A stretch of 64,000 bases of DNA from Sulfurimonas sp. HSL3-7 (GTDB lineage: Bacteria; Campylobacterota; Campylobacteria; Campylobacterales; Sulfurimonadaceae), in NCBI RefSeq assembly GCF_039645985.1, contig NZ_CP147919.1, forward strand, positions 1,674,001 to 1,738,000, in the 5' to 3' direction. Below the pieces are notes generated by a model. That model did no database searches. It was not told the DNA's origin and was given only the letters and a program-made list of their open reading frames with translations. This document shows positions 18,369 through 27,265 of the stretch, piece after piece. Within the stretch, counting starts at the first letter, position 1; each line of letters begins with the position of its first letter. The position numbers and the translations under genes were made by a program.

Positions 18369-19640
18369 ATGCAGATAAATAAACAGATCTACTCCTGGGC
18401 CATGTACGACTGGGCGAACTCCGCCTACGCCACTACCGTCATGGCCGGTTTTTTTCCCCTCTTCTTCAAAAGCTATTTCAGCAGCGAGACCGATGTCATC
18501 ACCAGTACGGCGCAACTGGGAGTAGCCAATTCACTGTCGAGCATGATCATCGTGCTTCTGGCGCCGTTTCTCGGGGCCATCGCCGATGTCGGCGGCTATA
18601 AAAAACGTTTTCTCTTTCTCTTTACCTATCTGGGCATCCTGATGAGCGGGTCGCTCGCTCTGGTGCAGCAGGGCGAGTGGCAGCTGGCCGCGTTTGTCTA
18701 TGTCCTCGGCAACATCGGTTTTATGGGGTCGAATATCTTCAACGACTCCCTTTTGACCACGGTCGCCAAAGAGAGAAGCTTTGACTTCGTCTCGGGTCTC
18801 GGTTTCTCGCTGGGGTATCTCGGCGGCGGGCTGCTCTTTGCCCTCAATGTCTTCATGGTACACAGGCCCGAATTTTTCGGACTGGACGACATGAACGAAG
18901 CGGTAAAGCTCTCGTTTGTAAGTGTCGCCCTCTGGTGGGCCCTTTTTTCGCTTCCGCTGCTGCTCTTTGTCAAAGAGGAACGCCCTCAACAAAAACGCAA
19001 CCTTAGCGCCACCGTTTTGGCAGGCTATCGACAGCTGCTCAACACCTTTAAGAAGATCCGCCATCTCAGAGGGCTGCTGCTTTTTCTGGCCGCCTACTGG
19101 CTCTACATCGACGGGGTCGACACCATCATCCGCATGGCTGTCGACTACGCCATGGCGATCGGATTCGAGCCAAACGCGCTTGTCCTTGCTCTGCTGCTCG
19201 TGCAGTTCATCGGCTTTCCGGCCACCCTTCTCTTTTCCAAACTGGCACAGCTGTACGACACCAAAAAGGCACTCTTTGTCGCCATCGGCACCTACCTCTT
19301 TATCACGCTCTGGGCCTCGATGATGCGGGAGGCTTACGAGTTCTTTCTGCTGGCCGCGATGGTCGGAATGGTACAGGGGGGCATCCAGGCACTCAGCCGC
19401 TCCTACTACGCGAGAATGATCCCGCAGAACCAGGCCGCCGAGTTCTTCGGCTTCTTCAACTTTCTGGGGCGGTTTGCGACCATCTTCGGACCGTTGTTGA
19501 TCGGCTTTGTCGCGGTGACGACGGAGAGCTCGCGTTTGGGGATCGCTTCGGTTTCTCTCTTTTTTGTGGCCGGAGGTATTCTGCTCTACTTCGTTAACGA
19601 AGAGAAAATCGCCAAAGAGGTCAGAAGCACGCTTGAATAA
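18369..19640 (+). CDS. UMF1/Atg22-type MFS transporter
   Basis: A 423-residue protein with about 12 transmembrane helices. The N-terminal YSWAMYDWANSAYATTV and the following FFPLFFKSYF match the UMF1 branch of the major facilitator superfamily (relatives of yeast Atg22). A second half signature is MVGMVQGGIQALSRSYYARMIP. UMF1 substrates are mostly unknown; amino acid efflux is known for Atg22. The gene is bracketed by the inverted repeat pair at 17738-17871 and 19662-19799, so the segment could have inverted or been acquired as a unit. Confidence 0.88.
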   Translation: MQINKQIYSWAMYDWANSAYATTVMAGFFPLFFKSYFSSETDVITSTAQLGVANSLSSMIIVLLAPFLGAIADVGGYKKRFLFLFTYLGILMSGSLALVQQGEWQLAAFVYVLGNIGFMGSNIFNDSLLTTVAKERSFDFVSGLGFSLGYLGGGLLFALNVFMVHRPEFFGLDDMNEAVKLSFVSVALWWALFSLPLLLFVKEERPQQKRNLSATVLAGYRQLLNTFKKIRHLRGLLLFLAAYWLYIDGVDTIIRMAVDYAMAIGFEPNALVLALLLVQFIGFPATLLFSKLAQLYDTKKALFVAIGTYLFITLWASMMREAYEFFLLAAMVGMVQGGIQALSRSYYARMIPQNQAAEFFGFFNFLGRFATIFGPLLIGFVAVTTESSRLGIASVSLFFVAGGILLYFVNEEKIAKEVRSTLE

Positions 19641-19661
19641 TATGTGTTGTTTTCGTCCGAA

Positions 19662-19799
19662 GATTAATTCCGGCAGAAGTGACGGAATGCCATCGGTTGA
19701 TAGGTGAAAGTTACAGCACTGACTTTTGGCCGGAGGGTCTGGCTCTTCTTCTTTTTCGTTAGGTTTTCTTCTTGAGCCAGCAAGAAGAAAAAGTAACAT
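19662..19799 (-). repeat. interspersed repeat, copy B (inverted partner of 17738-17871)
   Basis: Read on the minus strand, it has the same block order as copy A: an ATG-preceded TTACTTTTTCTTCTTGC hairpin section, CCCTCCGGCCAAAAGT, AACTTTCACCT, ATGGCATTCCG and ACTTCTGCCGGAATT. It begins 22 bases beyond the UMF1 transporter stop. The hairpin section here is longer than in copy A and its arms differ, while the second section is better conserved. Confidence 0.75.
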
Positions 19800-19908
19800 C
19801 CTATCTATCTAAAAACATTTAAAAGAAGTTCAGATCACGACACTATTCAACGCGAGACAAAGCCTTAAAGAACTGCTATAATTCCAGCAAAATTACCAAA
19901 GATATTTT

Positions 19909-20826
19909 ATGACCTTAGAAGATCTGCACCAGCTTTTGATTACCAATGCCAAGAACAAAACAGAGGAGTACACCCGCCTCTTCCACGGGCGCGGCCACTA
20001 TTACGGCGACTACAAGTTCCTCACCGTCGACAGCGCCGACAAGGTGCTATACGCCGCCTTCTTCGCCCCCGATGACGAGGAGCGGGCGATCGTTTCCATG
20101 CTTCAGGATTTTTACGGGACAGATAAGAAATGGCAGGCCATGGTCATCCAGCGCCGCTACCTCAAAGGGGCACCTTCCGAAGTGGTTGCCGGCGAACTGC
20201 CGGAGGAGACCTTTGCCTTCGAGAACGGGCTCAAGTACAGGCTCAATTTTCACAGCAACCAGAACATCGGCTTTTTCCCCGATATGAAGGTAGGCCGGGC
20301 ATTCGTCCGCGACAACGCCGAAGGCAAGAACGTCCTGAACCTCTTTTCCTACACCTGCCCCTTCTCCGTCGCGGCGATGGCGGGCGGCGCGCGTGCCGTG
20401 GTCAATGTCGACATGGCCAAGGGGGCACTGGCAACGGGACGCGACAACCACCGCTACAACGGGCTCGACATCCGCGGCTGCCGTTTCATGCCCTACAACA
20501 TCCTCAAGTCATGGAGCCGCATTCGAAAAGCTGGCCCTTATGACCTTATCATCATCGATCCGCCCTCATTCCAGAAAGGCTCCTTTGCCGCGACCAGCGA
20601 CTATGTAAAAATCATCCGCAGGCTAAATGAGCTGGCTGCAGAGAACTGCACCGTTCTTTCGGCTCTCAACGCCCCTGAGCTGGACACGGCCTTCATCAAA
20701 GACCTTTTCAGAGAGAACGCGCCCGAATTCACCTTTGTAGAGAGGCTGGAAAACATGGAGAGCTTCCCGTCAAGCGATGACGAACGCAGCCTCAAGAACC
20801 TTATCTTCCAAAAAGGGAAAGCATGA
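19909..20826 (+). CDS. class I SAM-dependent methyltransferase (RlmI/RlmL-C-like)
   Basis: A 305-residue cytoplasmic methyltransferase. Residues 75-120 form the beta-rich segment common to RlmI-like rRNA cytosine methyltransferases (FENGLKYRLNF, GFFPDMKVGR). The SAM-binding motif I is VLNLFSYTCPFSVAAMAGGA (about 138-157), an acidic strand follows (VVNVDMAKGAL), and the catalytic loop is DPPSFQKG. This points to a 23S rRNA or related RNA target, but the exact base is inferred. A -10 TATAAT lies at 19877-19882. Its stop overlaps the start of the next small gene. Confidence 0.85.
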   Translation: MTLEDLHQLLITNAKNKTEEYTRLFHGRGHYYGDYKFLTVDSADKVLYAAFFAPDDEERAIVSMLQDFYGTDKKWQAMVIQRRYLKGAPSEVVAGELPEETFAFENGLKYRLNFHSNQNIGFFPDMKVGRAFVRDNAEGKNVLNLFSYTCPFSVAAMAGGARAVVNVDMAKGALATGRDNHRYNGLDIRGCRFMPYNILKSWSRIRKAGPYDLIIIDPPSFQKGSFAATSDYVKIIRRLNELAAENCTVLSALNAPELDTAFIKDLFRENAPEFTFVERLENMESFPSSDDERSLKNLIFQKGKA

Positions 20827-21071
20827 AAGAACTCACACTGAAAGAGTACGCTGTCAAAAACAAGATCAGCCTTTTCAATGTTATGAAGATGGCGAAAAGC
20901 GGCCAGATCCCCTCCGAAACACGTACAATAAACGGCAAAGAGGAGATCTTCATCCTGAGCGACGAGGCACCCAAGGCCGAAACAGTAAAAGAAGATGAGA
21001 TCATCGACTACAAACAAGCCTACTTTGAGCTCAAAGCAAAATACGACAAGCTCCTGAAGCAGAAAGGCTAG
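20823..21071 (+). CDS. small helix-turn-helix-like protein (82 aa)
   Basis: An 82-residue protein whose ATG overlaps the methyltransferase stop (ATGA). Residues 3-40 read like a MerR/excisionase-type helix-turn-helix (YAVKNKISLFNVMKMAKSG, then a short wing TRTINGKEEIFIL). Residues 57-80 form a charged helix that could be a coiled coil. The role is unknown; translational coupling to the methyltransferase is clear. It is not typical of mobile-element regulators because it sits inside a housekeeping-like operon. Confidence 0.65.
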   Translation: MKELTLKEYAVKNKISLFNVMKMAKSGQIPSETRTINGKEEIFILSDEAPKAETVKEDEIIDYKQAYFELKAKYDKLLKQKG

Positions 21072-21098
21072 ACCATCATCCGCTTTACCGATGAGAGC

Positions 21099-22001
21099 AT
21101 GCTTGCCGTCACCAATGTTTTGAGAGAGCGGTTGAAAGAGCAGACAGAAGTTCAGTTCGAAGTGCTTAACCCCGACCTCTGCAGCGGGTGCTACGCCGGC
21201 AGCGAGGTGAGCTTAAGCGGCAGGAACTACCTTTACCGATCGCTGCGTTCTTGGCTCGATCTGGCCGCAAACCTCAACTGCCGAATGATGACACCAAGAA
21301 TCGCCTCCGATGAGACCGTTATCCTCCGTTTCCAGAAGCTGGAGACGTACTCTTTTCATCAGGAGAACCCCGAAGAGAGGTCCGAGAAGTACGGCACCGA
21401 CTCCAGCTTCTCCGCCATCAACAAAAACGAAGAGCCCGCCTTTCTCTCGGCCTACCTCCACGCCCTGGACCTTGCCGAAACAGCAACTAAAAAGAGAGTC
21501 TTGAACCTCGGCATCAACCGAGGCGACGAATTTGCCCTCATCCGTGAGCTGCTGCCGAAAGAGTCCTTCGAGAGCATCGAGTTCGTCGGCATCGACCACT
21601 CAAAAAGCGCCATCCAAGAGGCCGAAAGCCGTTTTGAGACGCCTAACATGCACTTCTACAGCCACGACATCAACGCGCTCGGCGAGCTGGAGCTCGGCCG
21701 TTTCGACCTCATCATCTCCATCGGCACCCTCCAGAGCCCGGGCATCAACTACAAGCCCTTTCTGATGGAACTGGTACAGAACCACCTCAGCGACGACGGC
21801 GCCCTCATACTGGGCTTTCCGAACTCCCGCTGGATCGACGGGGAGATGGTCTACGGGGCAAAGATGCGCAACTACCGCGAGTCCGACCTCTCGCTCCTGC
21901 TTGGCGACATCGACTACGCAAAACGCTACCTCCAGCAGAAGAAGTTTTCCGTCCGCATCAGCGGCAAAGAGTATATCTTTCTGACGGCGGTCTCACGGTG
22001 A
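21099..22001 (+). CDS. SAM-dependent methyltransferase-like protein with uncertain start
   Basis: A 300-residue protein. The C-terminal half (from about residue 130) is a class I methyltransferase fold: RVLNLGINRGDEF as motif I, IEFVGIDHSKSAI as the acidic strand, NMHFYSHDIN, FDLIISIGTLQ. The N-terminal 125 residues have a CSGC pair and no recognised domain. The ATG at 21099 has no good ribosome site, while AGAAAGG at 21061-21067 is well placed for in-frame ATC codons at 21075 and 21078, giving a start MIRFTDESML. Only a TAG precedes that in frame. The stop overlaps the next gene (GTGA). Substrate unknown. Confidence 0.7.
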   Translation: MLAVTNVLRERLKEQTEVQFEVLNPDLCSGCYAGSEVSLSGRNYLYRSLRSWLDLAANLNCRMMTPRIASDETVILRFQKLETYSFHQENPEERSEKYGTDSSFSAINKNEEPAFLSAYLHALDLAETATKKRVLNLGINRGDEFALIRELLPKESFESIEFVGIDHSKSAIQEAESRFETPNMHFYSHDINALGELELGRFDLIISIGTLQSPGINYKPFLMELVQNHLSDDGALILGFPNSRWIDGEMVYGAKMRNYRESDLSLLLGDIDYAKRYLQQKKFSVRISGKEYIFLTAVSR

Positions 22002-22345
22002 GACACTACCTCAAACGCATCAAACGCCCGACGCTCAACAAAGAGGAGATCAGAGAGAAGGTGCTCCTACTTAAAGCCCAGTCGCACAACGAATACAAAG
22101 AGACGCTCATCATGCTGCGGCTGCTCTATAAGCAGGTGAAGAGCGAGAAGGAGAAAGCCTTCATTCGCCAGCAGGCCGCAGACATCGTCAAGATCAGTAT
22201 CGTGCTTGTCATTGCCGCCTTGCCGACAGGTACGATCGCTGTTGCATTTCTTGAGATCGGTTTCAGAAAGATCAACCGGACCATCCTGCCGACCTCTTTT
22301 TCCGAAACGTTTCGGCAGGAGTTCAAACAAAAAAACGACGTGTAA
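21998..22345 (+). CDS. small membrane protein, faint LETM1-like C-terminus
   Basis: A 115-residue protein starting at a GTG that overlaps the previous TGA. Residues 1-60 are basic and helical; residues 65-88 are hydrophobic (KISIVLVIAALPTGTIAVAF), followed by RKINRTILPTSFSETF. The ALP-G...ILP-SF pattern faintly resembles the ribosome-binding part of LETM1-like proteins, which I note without claiming membership. It ends the four-gene methyltransferase cluster. Function unknown. Confidence 0.65.
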   Translation: MRHYLKRIKRPTLNKEEIREKVLLLKAQSHNEYKETLIMLRLLYKQVKSEKEKAFIRQQAADIVKISIVLVIAALPTGTIAVAFLEIGFRKINRTILPTSFSETFRQEFKQKNDV

Positions 22346-22358
22346 CAGACGCTGGCAG

Positions 22359-23429
22359 CTACGTCAATGCCGGATAATCCAGATAACCTTTTTCATCCTG
22401 CGTATAGAACGTGGCAGGATCAGGCACATTAAGTTCACCACGTTTTCTGAAACGTTCCGGAAGGTCCGGGTTTGCCAAAAACAGTGCACCGAAGGAAACT
22501 GCATCTGCCCCGCCGTTTTGGATCACGTCATTTGCACGTTCCAAATCGTACCCGCCGTTCGTGACGAGCACCCCTTTATAGGCTTCTCGCAATACGCTCA
22601 GTTCAACGACCTTGGCACCGTGCTGGATATCCCCTTCCAAAGCATCGATGATGTGCAGGTAAGCCAGGTCGAAGTCGTTGAGCTGTTTGCATATGTAGGC
22701 AAAATGTTTCTGCGGGTCCGAATCGGACATGTCGTTAAAAGTTCCGCTCGGAGAGAGCCGGACAGCGGTCCTGCCGGCGCCGATAGCATCACAAACGCCC
22801 TGAACGATCTCAAGCAGAAACCGTGCCCTGTTCGCTACCGAACCGCCGTAGACATCATCACGACGGTTGGTGCCGTCACGCAGGAACTGATCAATAAGGT
22901 AGCCGTTGGCCCCGTGTATTTCAACACCGTCAAAACCGGCTCCGACAGCATTTTTAGCTCCTGCGACATAGTCCTGAACAACCTGTGCGATCTCATCGAC
23001 CGTCAATGCCCGCGGCGTTTCAAATGCTTTCATCCCTTCCGGAGTGTACGTCTCACCTGCCGGCTTGACAGCCGAGGCAGAGACAGGGAGCTCGCCGTTG
23101 TGATACGCCGAGTGTGAAATACGTCCCACGTGCCAGAGCTGCAGAAAGATCCGACCGCCTTTGTCATGGACTGCCCGGGTCACCTGCTTCCACCCTTCCA
23201 CTTGTTCCGGCGTATGTATTCCCGGTGTGCACGGATAACCGATCCCAAGCGTCGAGATCTGGCTGCCCTCGGTGATGATAAGTCCGGCGGATGCCCGCTG
23301 CGCATAATATTCGGCCATCATCGCATTGGGTACATTCTCCTGCACGCTCCGGCAACGCGTCATCGGCGCCATGAAGATACGGTTTTTGAGATCATACCCA
23401 CCAATTTTTATAGGTGAAAAAAGGTCCAT
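22359..23429 (-). CDS. Old Yellow Enzyme family alkene reductase
   Basis: A 356-residue FMN-dependent ene-reductase (NemA/YqjM family) that reduces activated C=C bonds of enones, nitro esters or quinone-like electrophiles with NAD(P)H. Landmarks are KNRIFMAPMTRCRS, QLWHVGRISH, the substrate His/Asn pair in VEIHGANGYLIDQF and the RRDDVYGGS loop. Length is typical of the NemA branch. AGGAG lies upstream of the start. It is divergently transcribed from a run of quinone-oxidoreductase-like genes, and a TAGATCTA palindrome (23452-23459) lies in the shared intergenic region. Confidence 0.94.
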   Translation of the reverse strand: MDLFSPIKIGGYDLKNRIFMAPMTRCRSVQENVPNAMMAEYYAQRASAGLIITEGSQISTLGIGYPCTPGIHTPEQVEGWKQVTRAVHDKGGRIFLQLWHVGRISHSAYHNGELPVSASAVKPAGETYTPEGMKAFETPRALTVDEIAQVVQDYVAGAKNAVGAGFDGVEIHGANGYLIDQFLRDGTNRRDDVYGGSVANRARFLLEIVQGVCDAIGAGRTAVRLSPSGTFNDMSDSDPQKHFAYICKQLNDFDLAYLHIIDALEGDIQHGAKVVELSVLREAYKGVLVTNGGYDLERANDVIQNGGADAVSFGALFLANPDLPERFRKRGELNVPDPATFYTQDEKGYLDYPALT

Positions 23430-23600
23430 AACACACTCCTGTAAATTGATTTAGATCTATTGTTTCATAAGAGGTGTTACATCATAATTAATAATAATAT
23501 CTAATTTTAGGGTGCAAAAAAAATGCTATACTAAAACAGATCCGACCAGCTTACCGGCGCACGGGAATAGGCATCTCAAGTACATTTGGAGCAACACGAC

Positions 23601-24590
23601 ATGAAAGCTGTCATATGGACAAGATACGGACCTCCGGACCTTCTTCGTCTCGCGGAAGTGAAAAAGCCGACGCCCAGGGACGATGAACTCCTCATACAGG
23701 TCCAAGCAGCGACAGTCAACAGAACAGACTGCGCAAGCATCAGAGCAAAACCGTTTTTTATGCGCCTAGTAACGGGTGTTTTCAAACCCAAAAAACAGAT
23801 TCCCGGGACCGAATTTGCCGGTGTGGTCGAAGCGGTTGGCAAAGAGGTCACCTCTCTGAAAGCCGGCGACAAGGTTTTCGGGTTTGATGACAAAGGCACT
23901 GAGTCGCAGGCCCAATACATGACGATCCATGAAGAGAGTGCCATATCAATGCCCGAAGACCTCTCGTACAGAGAGGCGGCAGGGTGTTTTGAAGGGGCCC
24001 ATTATGCCTATAACTTTATCAACAAAGTAGCTCTGAAAAAAGGACAAAGCGTTCTTGTCAACGGCGCGACCGGAGCGATCGGTTCGGCTGCCGTACAGCT
24101 TCTGAATTCTTTTGGTATTCGTGTCACAGCGGTCTGCGCCACGGAAAGCATAGCATTAGTTAAATCACTGGGAGCCGAAAAAGTGATCGATTATAAAAAA
24201 GAAGACTTCACCAGGGATGAAAATAAATATGCCTTTGTTTTCGATACTGTCGGCAAAAGCTCCTTTTTCAAATGCAGACATCTGCTCCAACCGGGCGGAG
24301 CCTATATCTCCTCAGACCTGGGTTATATGGCGCAGAATATTTTTCTGCCGCTCATAACACCGCTCATAAGACCGTTGACCGGCAACAAAATAACAATATT
24401 CCCAAATCCCGTCAATATTAGAGGGAGCATGCTCTTGGTCAGAGAACTCATTGAGCAGGGAAAATTCAAGGCAGTGATAGACAGAGAGTTTCCGCTGGAG
24501 CAGATCATAGAAGCCTATAAGTACGTTGAAAAAGGGCACAAAAAGGGAAACGTCGTCATCACGATAGGACATAACGCACCTGAAAAATAA
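23601..24590 (+). CDS. quinone oxidoreductase-like MDR dehydrogenase (first of two)
   Basis: A 329-residue NAD(P)-dependent protein of the zinc-free QOR branch of medium-chain dehydrogenases. The N-terminal GroES-like domain has MKAVIWTRYGPPDLLRL and PGTEFAGVVEAVG; the nucleotide-binding domain has LVNGATGAIGSAAVQLL and GAEKVIDYKKEDF. No zinc-ligand cysteines are visible. I start it at the ATG with TTTGGAG nine bases upstream rather than the TTG five codons earlier. A -10 TATACT lies near 23526. It leads an operon with the DUF4386 gene and a second dehydrogenase; detoxification of quinones or reactive carbonyls is the likely theme. Confidence 0.88.
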   Translation: MKAVIWTRYGPPDLLRLAEVKKPTPRDDELLIQVQAATVNRTDCASIRAKPFFMRLVTGVFKPKKQIPGTEFAGVVEAVGKEVTSLKAGDKVFGFDDKGTESQAQYMTIHEESAISMPEDLSYREAAGCFEGAHYAYNFINKVALKKGQSVLVNGATGAIGSAAVQLLNSFGIRVTAVCATESIALVKSLGAEKVIDYKKEDFTRDENKYAFVFDTVGKSSFFKCRHLLQPGGAYISSDLGYMAQNIFLPLITPLIRPLTGNKITIFPNPVNIRGSMLLVRELIEQGKFKAVIDREFPLEQIIEAYKYVEKGHKKGNVVITIGHNAPEK

Positions 24591-24602
24591 GGAGGATTTG
24601 AA

Positions 24603-25310
24603 ATGACTAAGCAGATCGCAGACATCACACTGCCGAATGTGGCAAGAATAGCGGGAGTCGGATATCTCATCATATTTTTTTCCGGTATCTACGCAAACTT
24701 TTTTGTGCTTGAAAGTCTTATTGTACCGGGAGATGCTGTAGCAACCGCCAGCAATCTTATGGCCAACGAGATGCTCTTTCGTTTCGGTATGCTCGCCTTT
24801 GTAATCATGGTCATTTTCGACCTGGTGCTGGCCTGGGCGCTCTACGTCCTGTTTAGGCCGGTAAACCAGACTCTTTCACTGTTTGCAGCATGGCTCAGGC
24901 TGGTCAACGGTGCTATTTTTGCCGTCGCCCTGTATCAGCTGTTCAGTGTTTTGCCGCTCTTAAGCGGTGCGGCCTACTTGCAGGTCTATACAGCAGGCCA
25001 GTTGGCAGACCAGGAGATGTTGCTGCTCAAAGCCTTTAACAACACATGGCTTATCGGCTTGATCTTTTTCGGCCTGCATCTCTTTGTCCTCGGTTATCTG
25101 ATCGTCAAGTCAGGTATCGTCCCCCGCATCCTCGGCCTCTTGCTGATCGTCGCATCGTTGGGATACCTGACAGACAGTTTTGCCAACATTCTTTTGCCGA
25201 ACTATGCCGACTACAAAGAGATGTTTTTACTTATCGTTGCTGTACCCGGGGTCATCGGGGAGTTGTCATTCAGCTTGTGGCTCCTGTTTAAAGGTGTCAA
25301 CGTCGAGTAG
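24603..25310 (+). CDS. DUF4386 family membrane protein
   Basis: A 235-residue inner-membrane protein with about six transmembrane helices. The start ITLPNVARIAGVGYLIIFFSGIYA and the middle LRLVNGAIFAVALYQL match DUF4386. AAGGAGG lies a few bases before the ATG, 12 bp after the first dehydrogenase. Function unknown; its place between two near-paralogous dehydrogenases suggests a shared physiological role. Confidence 0.85.
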   Translation: MTKQIADITLPNVARIAGVGYLIIFFSGIYANFFVLESLIVPGDAVATASNLMANEMLFRFGMLAFVIMVIFDLVLAWALYVLFRPVNQTLSLFAAWLRLVNGAIFAVALYQLFSVLPLLSGAAYLQVYTAGQLADQEMLLLKAFNNTWLIGLIFFGLHLFVLGYLIVKSGIVPRILGLLLIVASLGYLTDSFANILLPNYADYKEMFLLIVAVPGVIGELSFSLWLLFKGVNVE

Positions 25311-25353
25311 TGGCACATACCTGCTTTTGAATCAGCCAATTATGGAGGTGTCT

Positions 25354-26349
25354 ATGAAAGCAATTGTCTATGACAAATACGGTTTGACCGACGTTCTCCA
25401 ACTTAAAGAGGTCGATAAACCGATGCCGAATGACGACGAGGTACTGGTAAAAGTCCATGCGGTTTCCGTCAATGATTGGGACTGGCAGCTTCTACAGGGA
25501 ATACCCTTTGTAAACCGTATGATGGCCGGTCTGCTAAAACCGACAAAGATCCGGATACTCGGATGTGACATCGCGGGACGTGTCGAAGCGGTCGGCAAAA
25601 ATGTCCAAGCGTTCCGCGAGGGGGATGATGTGTTTGGCGACCTCTCGGGTTGCGGTTTCGGCGGTTTTGCCGAGTATGTCTGTGCCGATGAAAAGGCACT
25701 GTCCTTTAAACCCGAAGAGATGACATTCGAACAGGCGGCAACCCTTCCACAGGCAGGACTCCTCGCCCTTCAGGGTCTTCGCGAGAAAGGAGAGCTGCAG
25801 CCCGGACAAAAAGTCCTGATTAACGGTGCATCCGGAGGTGCAGGCACCTTTGCGGTGCAGATCGCCAAATCCTTCGGGGCTGAAGTGACCGGTGTCTGCA
25901 GTACGAAGAAGATGGCGTTCGTACGTTCCGTCGGGGCCGATCATGTCATTGATTACACGCAGGAAGACTTCACCAGAAACGGACACCATTATGACCTTAT
26001 TCTGGATATGCAGGCACACCATTCCATCATCGATTGCAGACGATCGTTAACACCAAACGGTGTTTATCTCTTGGTCGGAGGTACTAATGCCCGGGTTTTT
26101 CAGACCATCTTACTGGGGCCATTGATCTCCCTGACCGGGAGCAAGAGGATGCGTCTGTTGCTGCACAAACCCAACAAGAATATGTCTCTACTGCTGGCAC
26201 TTTTCAAAGCCGGCAAAGTCGTCCCTGTCATAGACAGGGTCTACCCTTTGAGCGAGACTGCTGATGCGATGCGGTATTTTGGAGAAGGACACAAAAAAGG
26301 AAAAGTGCTCATTACCTTGGATGAGACCAGCGCAAAGCAGAACGCATGA
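25354..26349 (+). CDS. quinone oxidoreductase-like MDR dehydrogenase (second of two)
   Basis: A 331-residue paralogue of the protein two genes upstream: MKAIVYDKYGLTDVLQL, GCDIAGRVEAVG, LINGASGGAGTFAVQIAKSFG and the same VIDYTQEDFTRN segment. The start is set at the ATG with GGAGG seven bases upstream; an open frame extends back into the DUF4386 gene but has no ribosome site. No zinc ligands. The C-terminal GHKKGKVLITL is shared with the first copy (GHKKGNVVITI), so the pair likely arose by duplication. Confidence 0.88.
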   Translation: MKAIVYDKYGLTDVLQLKEVDKPMPNDDEVLVKVHAVSVNDWDWQLLQGIPFVNRMMAGLLKPTKIRILGCDIAGRVEAVGKNVQAFREGDDVFGDLSGCGFGGFAEYVCADEKALSFKPEEMTFEQAATLPQAGLLALQGLREKGELQPGQKVLINGASGGAGTFAVQIAKSFGAEVTGVCSTKKMAFVRSVGADHVIDYTQEDFTRNGHHYDLILDMQAHHSIIDCRRSLTPNGVYLLVGGTNARVFQTILLGPLISLTGSKRMRLLLHKPNKNMSLLLALFKAGKVVPVIDRVYPLSETADAMRYFGEGHKKGKVLITLDETSAKQNA

Positions 26350-26373
26350 CAACATGTTGTTACATCTTTACAC

Positions 26374-26379
26374 TATAAT
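26374..26379 (+). promoter_or_regulatory. -10 element almost touching the patatin start codon
   Basis: TATAAT ends five bases before the ATG at 26385 and no Shine-Dalgarno sequence is present. With normal spacing, transcription would begin at or within the ATG, giving a leaderless message. Confidence 0.5.
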
Positions 26380-26384
26380 ATCCC

Positions 26385-27182
26385 ATGACTAAAAACCTCA
26401 AAGCAAACGACTTCACCCTTGTCCTCTCCGGCGGCGGTGCCCTGGGCATCGCTCACCTGGGTGTTCTGCATGACCTTGAACAGCAACATATCGTGCCAGG
26501 CGAGATCATCGGGACCAGCATGGGCGGCATCATCGGTGCCTGTATGGCCGTCGGCATGAAAGAGAAAGAGATACATGAACAGATAAGACGTTTTTCCGGA
26601 GTATTCAACTGGGTGAAGTTCTCCTTTTCCGGCAATGCGGTAGTGGACAATAAAAAGATTGCCAGGATTTTTGACAACATCTTCAAAGAGAAGAAGATGC
26701 GAGATACCGACATCCCCCTAAAACTTATCGCGACGAACCTTCTCAACGGCGACAAGAAAGTCTTTGACGCCTCGGACGATGTCTGCATCAAAGATGCCGT
26801 ACTTGCGACGATGGCGATTCCCGGGATATTCGAAGAGCATCTCATCGACGGCACGGTCTACGGCGACGGCTTCCTGTGCGAAAACCTTGGCATCAACGAA
26901 GCGACGTTTGACAACGTCCTTGCCGTGGACGTTCTCGGAAAAAATGCCTTCGACAAGGAGATGCCCGACAACTTCTTCAAGACGATGAACGTCCTGGAGA
27001 TGTTCGAAAAGTCCATAAGGCTGCTCATCTACAACCAGACCCGCTCACACACCGGACACAGCAGCAAAAACATCACCCTTCTTGAACCCGAAACGAAAGC
27101 ATACAAGACCTTTTATTTTCACAAAACAGAGGAGATAAGAGCACTGGGGCTGGGGCTGTTAAGCGCTAAGAGGTCAAAATGA
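26385..27182 (+). CDS. patatin-like phospholipase
   Basis: A 265-residue patatin-family lipid acyl hydrolase (RssA/YchK-like). The oxyanion Gly-rich loop LSGGGALGIAHLGVL is near residue 15, the nucleophile Ser45 lies in GTSMGG, and the catalytic Asp is in YGDGF. No signal peptide, so cytoplasmic. Its -10 lies directly upstream of the start codon. The substrate is not inferable beyond a lipid ester. Confidence 0.9.
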   Translation: MTKNLKANDFTLVLSGGGALGIAHLGVLHDLEQQHIVPGEIIGTSMGGIIGACMAVGMKEKEIHEQIRRFSGVFNWVKFSFSGNAVVDNKKIARIFDNIFKEKKMRDTDIPLKLIATNLLNGDKKVFDASDDVCIKDAVLATMAIPGIFEEHLIDGTVYGDGFLCENLGINEATFDNVLAVDVLGKNAFDKEMPDNFFKTMNVLEMFEKSIRLLIYNQTRSHTGHSSKNITLLEPETKAYKTFYFHKTEEIRALGLGLLSAKRSK

Positions 27183-27265
27183 GTCTAAAAGCATATAACC
27201 GCCCTCTTCCGCATTCTATTTCAATGATGAAGAAGTGGATTTTTATTTTTTAGAAACTGGAGGTG

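Noticed and set aside
18531-19799. 422-codon open frame on the minus strand opposite the UMF1 transporter
   Set aside because: Charged low-complexity sequence with no domain; the plus strand encodes a clear 12-helix transporter. It is a codon-bias shadow, running into the repeat at its upstream end.
25180-25353. 58-codon upstream extension of the second dehydrogenase
   Set aside because: It overlaps the DUF4386 gene and lacks a ribosome site; GGAGG precedes the ATG at 25354.
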